Assembly (NCBI GenBank): GCA_015491275.1
Contig: WFWF01000157.1
Span: forward strand, 1-6,643
From: Aquificales bacterium
Lineage (GTDB): Bacteria; Aquificota; Aquificia; Aquificales; Aquificaceae
Direction of reading: 5' to 3'
Length of the DNA stretch: 6,643 nucleotides
Numbering within the stretch: position 1 is the first letter of the stretch; the number at the start of each line of letters is the position of its first letter. Of the stretch, positions 1 through 6,110 are shown piece after piece. The notes under the pieces were generated by a model, which saw only the letters and a program-made list of their open reading frames with translations, made no database searches and had not been told where the DNA came from. Made by a program: the position numbers and the translations under genes.

Positions 1-111
1 ATGCATGGCAAGGTGTATAAAGGTTTCCACCGCACCGTCGGGTGAAGACTCAAATTGGCCGTATATATCAGGATTTGTAAAAACGCTTGTATCAAGGACG
101 AACCTATCCAT
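1..111 (-). CDS. RNA-free (protein-only) RNase P, HARP family, N-terminal fragment (3' part outside window)
   Basis: HARP proteins are minimal RNase P enzymes without an RNA subunit; they cleave the 5' leader from precursor tRNAs and replace the usual RnpA/RnpB ribonucleoprotein in Aquificaceae. Only the first 37 codons are visible; the family is usually near 190-200 residues, so about four fifths of the gene lies beyond the left edge. The fragment begins [17 protein letters not shown] and continues to [13 protein letters not shown] recognise this as the start of the Aquifex Aq_880 family (formerly UPF0278, RNA ligase partner), a PIN-like metallonuclease in which the Asp in the first strand (D7 here) is a metal-site residue. 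The ATG at 111 lines up with the known family start and has no Shine-Dalgarno sequence. A TATAAT reads toward it 7 nt upstream, so the mRNA is probably leaderless. The gene is divergent from the oxidoreductase, 23 bp away. The identification is from recalled family sequence, not a search. Confidence 0.85.
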   Translation of the reverse strand, partial: MDRFVLDTSVFTNPDIYGQFESSPDGAVETFIHLAMH

Positions 112-134
112 GAATTTTATTATAATCTTTACCC
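112..134. promoter_or_regulatory. Putative bidirectional promoter with symmetric -10 core, HARP / oxidoreductase
   Basis: The whole divergent intergenic gap is 23 bp. Its core, ATTATAAT at 119-126, reads TATAAT on the plus strand (121-126) and TATAAT on the minus strand (124-119). The plus box ends 8 nt before the oxidoreductase ATG at 135; the minus box ends 7 nt before the HARP ATG at 111. With usual -10 to start spacing, both transcripts would begin at or within 1-2 nt of the ATG. Neither side has room for a Shine-Dalgarno sequence and none is seen. For the minus direction a weak -35 (TTACCA, 147-142, 4 of 6 to TTGACA) sits 17 bp upstream, inside the oxidoreductase gene; no convincing plus-strand -35 was found. 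The -10 boxes are seen; promoter activity and leaderless initiation are inferred. Confidence 0.6.
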
Positions 135-1526
135 ATGCGTGTGGTAATAGTAGGGAACGGTCCTGCTTCAGCCTCAGCAGTAGAATCTTTCAGAGAGATA
201 GATAAAGATTCGGAAATAATAGTCTTATCCGATGAAGAATTTCCAACCTATGCACCAAACTGTATGGAAAATGTGATAAGAAACGATATATCCGATAAAG
301 CCCTTTTTTACAAAGGGGGTTTTGAGTTTTATGAAAGATATAAGGTTGACTTCAGACCGAAAAAGGAAGTAAAAGCGATTGACACAAAAAGGAAGGTTGT
401 TATAACCTCTGACGGAGATGAGATATATTATGATAAGTGTCTCTTAGCTGCGGGTGCTGATTCCTTTATACCACCCATACAGGGTATTGAACTCAAGGGT
501 GTAACAACTGCAAAAAATCTATATGATGCTTTAAAGATAAGGGAATGGATAAAAGGGGGGAAAATAAAGGACATCGTCATAGTAGGGGCGGGACCCATAG
601 GTATTGAGGATGCGGAAACCCTAAAACACTTAGGATTTAATGTAACAGTAGTTGAAATATTCAACAGGGTTCTACCAAGGATGCTTGATAAGGACATGGC
701 GGATATATACATGAAGTATTTGGAAGATTTTGGAATAAGATTCCTTCTTGAACATCAAGTTATATCCATAGAAGGAAACAACTGGGTTGAGGGAGTGAGG
801 GTAAAGCCACTTCAAAGTGACAGGGAGATTTTCATAAAAGCGGACATGGTTATACTTTCTGTCGGTGTAAGACCAAGGACAAGACTCGTTGAAAACACTG
901 ATATAAAAATACACACCGATGAAAAAACCGGTAAACCGATGGGGGGTATATTAACCGATGAGTATCAAAGAACATCAAACCCTGATGTGTATGCAGCGGG
1001 AGATATATGTTCATCCGTAGATGTTTTCGGTAAACACAGGTGGATAGCTTTATTCCCTGCCGCACAGCAAGAGGGATATATTGCGGGATACAACATGGCA
1101 GGGTTGAAGGTAAAAAATGAAGGAAGCGTTGATTATAATGCTGTAAAAACGAGGGAGGTTACCGCAGGTAGCGGGGGTATTTTCGGAGATGATAAGGATA
1201 TACTGAAGGTTGAACATGATAATTATTTGATAAAAATATTCCTTGAAGAAGGTAAGGTCACGGGCTATCAATTCGTGGGCATACCTGCAAGCAAAGATAT
1301 TAACAATACAAATACCCTACTATCTTCTCTCATCAGAGAAGATTGGGGAAATACAGTAACTTCAAGAAAGGGCATGGGACTGGAATCCTCGGGAGTACTT
1401 ATGCACAACTTCATAAGAAATAATAGGGTAGTAAACGAAACCCATATAAATATAATAATGAACGGAATATTAAGAGCCCTTGGAAGTACCGCCTTGGACG
1501 CCCCCCTCTTCCGCAGAGTCCTCTGA
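135..1526 (+). CDS. FAD/NAD(P)-dependent pyridine nucleotide-disulfide-type oxidoreductase
   Basis: This is a two-dinucleotide-fold flavoprotein of 463 residues, probably cytosolic. The N-terminal FAD-binding motif is [14 protein letters not shown] (4-17), the NAD(P)-binding motif is [14 protein letters not shown] (148-161), and the second FAD motif is NPDVYAAGD (282-290). A single cysteine at 43 (YAPNCMENV) sits where CoA-disulfide reductases, NADH oxidases and persulfide reductases carry their redox-active Cys43, so it may be catalytic. The CxxxxC of lipoamide or glutathione reductases is missing. Residues 340-463 fill the dimerisation-domain position but look divergent. Substrate cannot be assigned; NADH oxidase, CoA/polysulfide reductase or an electron-transfer reductase are all possible. 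The ATG at 135 places the Rossmann motif right at the N-terminus as expected and has no Shine-Dalgarno sequence, but a TATAAT lies 8 nt upstream. The last 57 bp overlap the 3' end of the convergent diguanylate cyclase gene. Confidence 0.85.
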   Translation: MRVVIVGNGPASASAVESFREIDKDSEIIVLSDEEFPTYAPNCMENVIRNDISDKALFYKGGFEFYERYKVDFRPKKEVKAIDTKRKVVITSDGDEIYYDKCLLAAGADSFIPPIQGIELKGVTTAKNLYDALKIREWIKGGKIKDIVIVGAGPIGIEDAETLKHLGFNVTVVEIFNRVLPRMLDKDMADIYMKYLEDFGIRFLLEHQVISIEGNNWVEGVRVKPLQSDREIFIKADMVILSVGVRPRTRLVENTDIKIHTDEKTGKPMGGILTDEYQRTSNPDVYAAGDICSSVDVFGKHRWIALFPAAQQEGYIAGYNMAGLKVKNEGSVDYNAVKTREVTAGSGGIFGDDKDILKVEHDNYLIKIFLEEGKVTGYQFVGIPASKDINNTNTLLSSLIREDWGNTVTSRKGMGLESSGVLMHNFIRNNRVVNETHINIIMNGILRALGSTALDAPLFRRVL

Positions 1527-2981
1527 TTCCATATCCGATTTATATATAACTATCCTGTTCTTCCCCAGCTTTTTAGCCCTGTAAAGGGCTATATCCGCCT
1601 CTTTTATAAGCGTATCAATATTATCAACATCCTCCTTGTAGGTTGATATACCACCGCTCACCGTAGTAGATATATATTTGTCATTTACGCTAAACTTCTT
1701 TTGTTCAAAGATCTTCCTTATCCTTTCCGCAACCTGAAATCCACTTTCAGCATCACTATTCTGGAGAACAACAACAAACTCCTCACCGCCGAATCGTGAA
1801 ACAATATCAGAGCTCCTTACATTGCTTTTAAGAATTTCTGCAAACTCCTTAAGGACCTTGTCACCCACATCATGACCATAGTTATCATTTATACGTTTGA
1901 AGTTATCTATATCAAAAACAACCAATGTAAAAATGTTACCGTACCTTTTAGCATTCTCTATAATAAGCTTTATATGTTCAAAGAAAAATCTTCTGTTATA
2001 CAGACCCGTAAGATGATCAACATAAGCTATCTCCTGAAGCTTATCCCTCTCCGTTTTTATTTCCTCAATAAGATCTCTCAACCTCTCACCCATAAGCAAA
2101 ATACTGTGTTTTAACATGTATATCTCATCCCTATTCTTTTCCCGCGCTATTTCTTTTTCAAGGGCTTCTATCTTTGAAAAATCTCCCCTCTGAAAGGATT
2201 CCGCGGTGTCCTTTATAAGTTCTATACCGGAAACAACCCTCCTTATGGTTAGATAAACAATAAAGCTTATAAGAAAGGTTAAAACAAAATTGTAAAGGGT
2301 AAGCTTTACAAACTCAACAATATAACTTCTGTAAAGGGTTGCCATATCCTTGGCTATGATAATTCTGCCCGCAGGTATTTCCCCCCTTATTAATATGGGG
2401 ATATCCATTATGAACTTTTTATCAGGAAATTCTCCAACAATTTTGTAACCATCAATATCCATGTAATCTGTAAGGCTGAGGATCTCCGTGCTTGATGCAT
2501 CCTCAACAAGAACCTTTTTAAAAACATATCTATCCTTTATGTAAATATCCTGAATACCGTACTCCTTTAAAATACCCTCAATAAATTTCTTATCATAAAT
2601 TATCATCCAATCAACATTTTCAACGAGCTTTACAAGATCAAGAATATCCGCAAGATGGGAATAAACAAGATAGCATTCCTTTTCTTTCAACACATAAAAC
2701 CCGACAACCGTACCCTCATTTGTAATGTCGTAAACCTTAAACTTATTCTTACACCTACCTTCATTAACTTTTAATAAGGATCCCGTTCCCGCGGACTCTT
2801 TAAGGCGGGATACTTCAAAATCCTCAAAGGTTTTATACAGGGAATGTATTCTTTTGAAGTTGGTACTTATTTCTCCTTCCAGATTACTTCTTAACTGAAT
2901 AAAGTTAAATATACCTATGGTTACAACTATGAGAACGGAAACTATCAAAATGCTTAAAAATATCTTCCTTTTTAGGGTCAT
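1470..2981 (-). CDS. Membrane-bound diguanylate cyclase with periplasmic sensor domain (GGDEF)
   Basis: It condenses two GTP into c-di-GMP, the second messenger that commonly controls the choice between motility and attachment. Numbered from the ATG at 2981 (503 aa): membrane helix 7-29, extracytoplasmic region about 30-227, second helix about 228-246, HAMP-like linker about 247-300, short coiled stretch, then GGDEF domain from about 318 to 481. Visible motifs are DHLTGLYNRR (322-331), FDIDNFKRIND (356-366), the active-site GGEEF (398-402) and an RSSD inhibitory-site motif (389-392) five residues before it, so the enzyme looks catalytically competent and feedback-inhibited. The sensor type is not recognised; it holds the protein's only two cysteines (77 and 103). 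The last ~22 residues are a Gly/Ser/Glu-rich tail after the domain, encoded where the gene overlaps the oxidoreductase. Start: an ATG at 3005 is in frame but lies upstream of a likely -10 and overlaps nadD; tandem ATGs at 2984 and 2981 fit better. Confidence 0.88.
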   Translation of the reverse strand: MTLKRKIFLSILIVSVLIVVTIGIFNFIQLRSNLEGEISTNFKRIHSLYKTFEDFEVSRLKESAGTGSLLKVNEGRCKNKFKVYDITNEGTVVGFYVLKEKECYLVYSHLADILDLVKLVENVDWMIIYDKKFIEGILKEYGIQDIYIKDRYVFKKVLVEDASSTEILSLTDYMDIDGYKIVGEFPDKKFIMDIPILIRGEIPAGRIIIAKDMATLYRSYIVEFVKLTLYNFVLTFLISFIVYLTIRRVVSGIELIKDTAESFQRGDFSKIEALEKEIAREKNRDEIYMLKHSILLMGERLRDLIEEIKTERDKLQEIAYVDHLTGLYNRRFFFEHIKLIIENAKRYGNIFTLVVFDIDNFKRINDNYGHDVGDKVLKEFAEILKSNVRSSDIVSRFGGEEFVVVLQNSDAESGFQVAERIRKIFEQKKFSVNDKYISTTVSGGISTYKEDVDNIDTLIKEADIALYRAKKLGKNRIVIYKSDMESEDSAEEGGVQGGTSKGS

Positions 2982-3003
2982 CATATAATTATATAATTCG
3001 GTC
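2982..3003. promoter_or_regulatory. Putative bidirectional promoter with symmetric -10 core, diguanylate cyclase / nadD
   Basis: The core ATTATATAAT at 2988-2997 is a perfect palindrome. It reads TATAAT on the plus strand (2992-2997), ending 6 nt before the nadD ATG at 3004, and TATAAT on the minus strand (2993-2988), ending 6 nt before the diguanylate cyclase ATG at 2981. A 6-nt gap after -10 puts the expected first transcribed base on the A of both ATGs. A further plus-strand TATAAT at 2984-2989 overlaps it. No Shine-Dalgarno sequence precedes either gene, and no good -35 was found (plus-strand candidate at 2969-2974 matches 3 of 6). It repeats the layout of the junction at 112-134. AT-richness raises the chance of coincidental TATAAT matches, so activity remains inferred. 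Confidence 0.6.
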
Positions 3004-3597
3004 ATGATATTATTCTTTGGCGGTAGCTTTGATCCGATTCACAACGGACATCTTATTCTCGCGGAGGATGTCAGGGAAAAGCTGGGATTTAAAAAGGTAA
3101 TTCTTATTCCCGCAAACATATCGCCCCTAAAGGGAAAATATGTAGCACCGCCCAAGCACAGAATATGTATGATAGATATATCAATAAGGAACCTTAAAAA
3201 CTTTGATGTTGATCCCTGGGAGATAAAGACGGGAGGAGTTTCTTACACAATAAATACCATAAAGTACATTAAGGAAAAGTACGGTAGTAAACCCTACATG
3301 CTTGTTGGGGCGGACAGTATGCTCAGCTTTGACAGATGGAAGGATCCAGAAAAAATCCTCAAGGAAAGCTGTATGGTAATTATGGAAAGGGAAGGAAAAC
3401 TTCCTTTGGTGGAAAAATTTATGACAGAAAAATTTCCATCCTTTAAAAAAGGTAAAGATTATTTGATAGTAAGAACCCGGCGGATAGATATATCTTCCAC
3501 GGAGATAAGGGAAAGGGTAAAAAGAGGACTTCCTATAAGAGGTATGGTACCCGTAGAAGTGGAGGTTTATATAAAAGAAAAAGGTCTTTACAAATAA
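3004..3597 (+). CDS. nadD: Nicotinate-nucleotide adenylyltransferase NadD
   Basis: NadD transfers AMP from ATP to nicotinate mononucleotide, giving deamido-NAD, the penultimate step of NAD synthesis in the cytosol. At 197 residues it has normal family length. The nucleotidyltransferase signature GGSFDPIHNGH is at 6-16, with the two catalytic histidines H13 and H16. GVSYTINTI (78-86), VGADSMLSFDRWKD (101-114) and the C-terminal ATP-binding ISSTEIR (163-169) are all in the expected order. The ATG at 3004 starts right before the first beta strand, as in other NadD proteins, which leaves no alternative start. There is no Shine-Dalgarno sequence; a TATAAT ends 6 nt upstream, suggesting a leaderless mRNA. 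Its stop codon at 3595-3597 directly abuts the convergent fliN stop codon at 3598-3600. It shows no functional tie to the flagellar genes. Confidence 0.95.
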   Translation: MILFFGGSFDPIHNGHLILAEDVREKLGFKKVILIPANISPLKGKYVAPPKHRICMIDISIRNLKNFDVDPWEIKTGGVSYTINTIKYIKEKYGSKPYMLVGADSMLSFDRWKDPEKILKESCMVIMEREGKLPLVEKFMTEKFPSFKKGKDYLIVRTRRIDISSTEIRERVKRGLPIRGMVPVEVEVYIKEKGLYK

Positions 3598-3891
3598 TTA
3601 CTGGGCTTCACTTATTTCCGTTATTCTTATACCTATCTTGTCTCCGACTATAACCATTTCGCCTTTGGCAATAGGTACACCGTTAACCTTCACATCTATG
3701 GTGTCGCTTATGTTCCTTTCAAGCTCTATAACGGAACCCGCCTGTAGATTTATGAGATCCCGTACAAGAATGGTAGCCTCTCCCAAAGAACCTTCTATCT
3801 TCATGGGAATATCATGAAGTTTTTCACACTTCTCCAATTCACATAAATTGTGTTCTTCCCTTTTATCTTCTCTCCCCTGACCGTTTTCCAT
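3598..3891 (-). CDS. fliN: Flagellar motor switch (C-ring) protein FliN
   Basis: FliN forms the lower cytoplasmic C-ring of the flagellar motor, helps switch rotation and docks the export ATPase complex. The chosen start gives 97 residues: a charged, hydrophilic N-terminus (1-24, with C17 and C22) followed by one SpoA/FliN domain (about 25-95). Typical features are the DIPMKIEGSLGEATILVRDL block (27-46), LQAGSVIELE (49-58), VKVNGVPIAKGEMVIVGDKIGIRI (68-90) and ITEI at the end. I chose the ATG at 3891 over an in-frame ATG at 3912 (seven residues longer) because AAGGAG lies 8 nt upstream of it and it overlaps the fliF stop as TAATG, a coupled-translation arrangement. It is the last gene of the flagellar operon and ends directly against nadD with no intergenic base. 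There is no FliM-type or CheC-type N-terminal domain. Confidence 0.93.
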   Translation of the reverse strand: MENGQGREDKREEHNLCELEKCEKLHDIPMKIEGSLGEATILVRDLINLQAGSVIELERNISDTIDVKVNGVPIAKGEMVIVGDKIGIRITEISEAQ

Positions 3892-5414
3892 TATCTTGTC
3901 TCCTTCAACCATGACTTGATAATCTTGGCAACCTTATTAGGCTCTTCCTTCGCTATATTTGTTATAGTGTCTATTACTATAACTTCCTTAGCTTTCTCCC
4001 TTATAGCCTCAAGCCCCGCAACACTTTCAAGCTCCCCTGCGGTGGGCACTTTGGCCGGGGTAGGGGGAGCTTTAACAGTAACCCTTTCCCTTCTTCCCAA
4101 TTTTCTCATCAGAATAACAAAAGCTATAAAAGCAAGCAAAGCCATAAAGGCATAAACACCCCATCTTACATATTCCGAATAATCCACATATTCAACAAAC
4201 TCAGGTTTTTGAAAGGGAACAGAAACTATGGATATCTTGTCCCCTCTTTCTACATTAAGTCCCGCAGCAGCAACGATCATATCCTCAAGCTTTTTCAAAT
4301 CAACATCCTTCTCAGTATTCTTGTCTATAAGAACACCCACACTTATCCTTTTTATCTTGGGTGCATAATCCGCTGTATAGATCTCCTTTTTACTCACTTC
4401 AAAGTTTGTTGTAACTTCACTTTTCTCCGTATTTATAGTCCCTCCACCCCCAGCACCCGCACCCGGCGGTATATTTGCGGTTGCACCCGGTATGCCTCCT
4501 ATACCCGTACCCGTAGTCCTTTCTTTCTTTTTTTGCTGACTAACCACGGCGGTCATGTCCGGATCATATATCTCCTCCTTCTTTTCCATTTTTGTAAAGT
4601 CCATCTCCGCGGATACGACAACCTTAACTTTGTCATAACCTATTGTTTCAGAAAGAGCTTTCAAAATTTTCTTTTCCAGTTTCCTTTCAAACTCGGAAAC
4701 TATCTTTAACTGCTTTTCACTTACACCTTTAAATTCGTCTCCTTCATCAAGAAGGGCTGTAAGGTCCCTGCCCCTGTCGTCAATTATAACCACATTGGAC
4801 GGCCTAAGTCTTTCAACACTTGATGCCACAAGATTTCTTATTGCTATAATCTGTTCACGGGTGATATCCGTACCCGGTTTAAGTTTTATAAATACGGAGG
4901 CGGAAGGTTCTTCTTCTTCCCTCAGAAATATTGATTTTTCCGGTATGGCTATATGCACCCTTGCATCAGTAATATTCTTTATCCTTAAAATAGTTCTGAC
5001 AAGTTCTCCCTCAATAGCCCTTTTGTAATTTACCTGCTGTTGAAAATTTGAGATACCTATCCCAGTTTTATCAAATATTTCATAGCCTATTATACCTTTA
5101 CTGGGAATACCCTTTGCACTGAGTTTAAGCCTTATATCCCTTACCTGGCCCTCCGGAACGAGAATGGTCCTTCCGTCCTTCCCTATCTTATACTTCACTC
5201 CTTCCTTATCCAGTTCCGTTAAGATTGCTACCATATCCTCTTGACTGAGACCCGAGTAGAGGATTGAGTAATTGGGTTGAGCTAAATAAACGGAAGCTAC
5301 TCCTAAGATTATAATAAGACCGAGGGCTGAAGTTATTATCAAGAACTTTTGTGTTGCAGGGAGCTGTTTAAATCTTTCTACTAAGCCTCTTATACTTTCC
5401 CTTACATCAGCCAT
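3891..5414 (-). CDS. fliF: Flagellar MS-ring protein FliF
   Basis: FliF builds the MS-ring in the inner membrane, the platform on which rod, export gate and C-ring assemble. This 507-residue protein has a short cytoplasmic N-terminus, a first membrane helix at about 24-45, the YscJ/FliF-type ring-building region (about 46-215, including YSILYSGLSQED at 50-60 and ARVHIAIPEKSIF at 151-163), a further ring-building domain (about 235-400) interrupted by a Gly/Pro-rich loop at about 300-326, a second membrane helix at about 417-437, and a cytoplasmic tail. The tail ends in a helix-rich segment (about 470-507, TITNIAKEEPNKVAKIIKSW) typical of the FliG-binding motif. Length is a little below the 550-570 residues of enteric FliF. 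The ATG follows the fliE stop by one base; AGG lies 6 nt upstream. Its TAA shares one base with the fliN ATG. fliG does not follow, which is unusual. Confidence 0.96.
   Translation of the reverse strand: MADVRESIRGLVERFKQLPATQKFLIITSALGLIIILGVASVYLAQPNYSILYSGLSQEDMVAILTELDKEGVKYKIGKDGRTILVPEGQVRDIRLKLSAKGIPSKGIIGYEIFDKTGIGISNFQQQVNYKRAIEGELVRTILRIKNITDARVHIAIPEKSIFLREEEEPSASVFIKLKPGTDITREQIIAIRNLVASSVERLRPSNVVIIDDRGRDLTALLDEGDEFKGVSEKQLKIVSEFERKLEKKILKALSETIGYDKVKVVVSAEMDFTKMEKKEEIYDPDMTAVVSQQKKKERTTGTGIGGIPGATANIPPGAGAGGGGTINTEKSEVTTNFEVSKKEIYTADYAPKIKRISVGVLIDKNTEKDVDLKKLEDMIVAAAGLNVERGDKISIVSVPFQKPEFVEYVDYSEYVRWGVYAFMALLAFIAFVILMRKLGRRERVTVKAPPTPAKVPTAGELESVAGLEAIREKAKEVIVIDTITNIAKEEPNKVAKIIKSWLKETR
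3900..3905 (-). promoter_or_regulatory. Shine-Dalgarno site deciding the fliN start
   Basis: The minus strand reads AAGGAG here, 8 nt before the ATG at 3891 and inside the last codons of fliF. This spacing is ideal for that ATG, while the upstream in-frame ATG at 3912 has no such site. It therefore decides the shorter 97-residue start and indicates initiation coupled to fliF termination. Confidence 0.8.
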
Positions 5415-5415
5415 A

Positions 5416-5706
5416 TTAAACCTGCATCCTCTGAAGTTCTTGGAATGCCTCTAACAGCTTATTTCTTATCTGAATCAAAAGATTCAGTGCAACGGAAGCC
5501 TTTTCAAACTCAATTATGGCAGAATGAAGTGGAATATTTTCTCCCCTTAAAATGGCGGACTTTATCTCTTTTGACTTTAACTGTTGTCTGTTCACCCAAT
5601 CTATAAAGGAAGATAAATGCTTGGCAAAGTCATCCGCCTTTCCCTGTTTAACATCGTTTCCCTTTATATTCTTTAAGGGTAAAGAAGGAAATTCTCTTAT
5701 CTCCAT
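5416..5706 (-). CDS. fliE: Flagellar hook-basal body protein FliE
   Basis: FliE is the first exported axial component and joins the MS-ring to the proximal rod. The 96-residue length fits the family. The conserved part is the C-terminal helical half, IIEFEKASVALNLLIQIRNK (64-83) followed by LLEAFQELQRMQV, which carries the usual FEKA, LN and IRNKxxEAFQE positions. The N-terminal half is variable and polar, as is normal. The ATG lies within the last codons of flgC, overlapping it by 10 bp, with a modest GAGAGG about 11 nt upstream, so translation is probably coupled. The stop is one base from the fliF start. Order flgB-flgC-fliE-fliF is the classic basal-body arrangement. Confidence 0.93.
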   Translation of the reverse strand: MEIREFPSLPLKNIKGNDVKQGKADDFAKHLSSFIDWVNRQQLKSKEIKSAILRGENIPLHSAIIEFEKASVALNLLIQIRNKLLEAFQELQRMQV

Positions 5707-6110
5707 AATTCTAAGGTCCTCTCTGCCATTTCCCTTGTCATATTGAAAGCAGTCATATTTGCCTCATAACTTCTTATTGCGGATATCATGTTTGCCATTT
5801 CCTTTGCAAGATCAATATTGGATTTCATAACATAACCTTCCTCATTAGCCATTGGATGGGTAGGATCATAAACCATTCTGAAGGGTTCATCAGATTCTAT
5901 TATACCTTCAACCCTTACAGGTATCTCTCCCCTCTCCTTAGCTTTGGGATCCTCAACAGCCTTGAATACAACCTCCAATCGCCTGAAAGGTACACCTTCC
6001 TCCGTATAAGAGTCATAATTTGCAAGGTTTGAAGCTATTGTATTCATCCTTATCCTCTGAGCGTACATACCGGATGCACTTATATTGAATGCGTTAAACA
6101 CATCATTCAT
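5697..6110 (-). CDS. flgC: Flagellar proximal rod protein FlgC
   Basis: FlgC is a proximal rod subunit of the periplasmic drive shaft, exported by the flagellar type III system. The 137-residue protein has the axial-protein N-terminal signature ISASGMYAQRIRMNTIASNL (10-29), a middle block with YDPTHPMANEEGYV (81-94) that is characteristic of FlgC, and the C-terminal coiled segment MISAIRSYEANMTAFNMT (108-125), which pairs with the N-terminal helix. Its ATG overlaps the flgB stop as ATGA and is preceded by a full AAGGAGG 7 nt upstream, which settles the start against a GTG four codons in. The last 10 bp overlap fliE. Confidence 0.95.
   Translation of the reverse strand: MNDVFNAFNISASGMYAQRIRMNTIASNLANYDSYTEEGVPFRRLEVVFKAVEDPKAKERGEIPVRVEGIIESDEPFRMVYDPTHPMANEEGYVMKSNIDLAKEMANMISAIRSYEANMTAFNMTREMAERTLELWR

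Noticed and set aside
5..205. 66-codon plus-strand frame at the left edge
   Set aside because: It lies antisense to the HARP fragment and runs into the oxidoreductase in another frame; the protein has no family resemblance, and the minus-strand reading is clearly conserved.
2982..3005. Upstream ATG at 3005 as the diguanylate cyclase start
   Set aside because: It would overlap the nadD start by 2 bp, has no Shine-Dalgarno sequence and lies upstream of the probable -10; the added residues MTELYNYM precede a normal Lys-rich N-terminus. It cannot be fully excluded.
1470..3005. Diguanylate cyclase as a dedicated regulator within the flagellar gene cluster
   Set aside because: nadD on the opposite strand separates it from the operon and it has its own likely promoter; proximity alone does not show a regulatory link.
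3540..3640. Intrinsic terminator between nadD and fliN
   Set aside because: T-rich stretches follow fliN on the minus strand, but I could find no GC-rich stem before them; only a 4-bp AAAG/CTTT pairing with an impossible loop.
3850..4155. Hydrophobic plus-strand frame (about 101 codons) resembling a membrane peptide
   Set aside because: Its hydrophobicity comes from the complement of Lys/Glu/Ala codons in the fliF tail and fliN start; no ribosome site and no conserved motif.
4209..4709. 166-codon plus-strand frame antisense to fliF
   Set aside because: Composition is Ser/Thr/Tyr/Phe/Cys-rich with no motif, as expected for the complement of a Lys/Glu-rich gene; fliF itself is unmistakable here.
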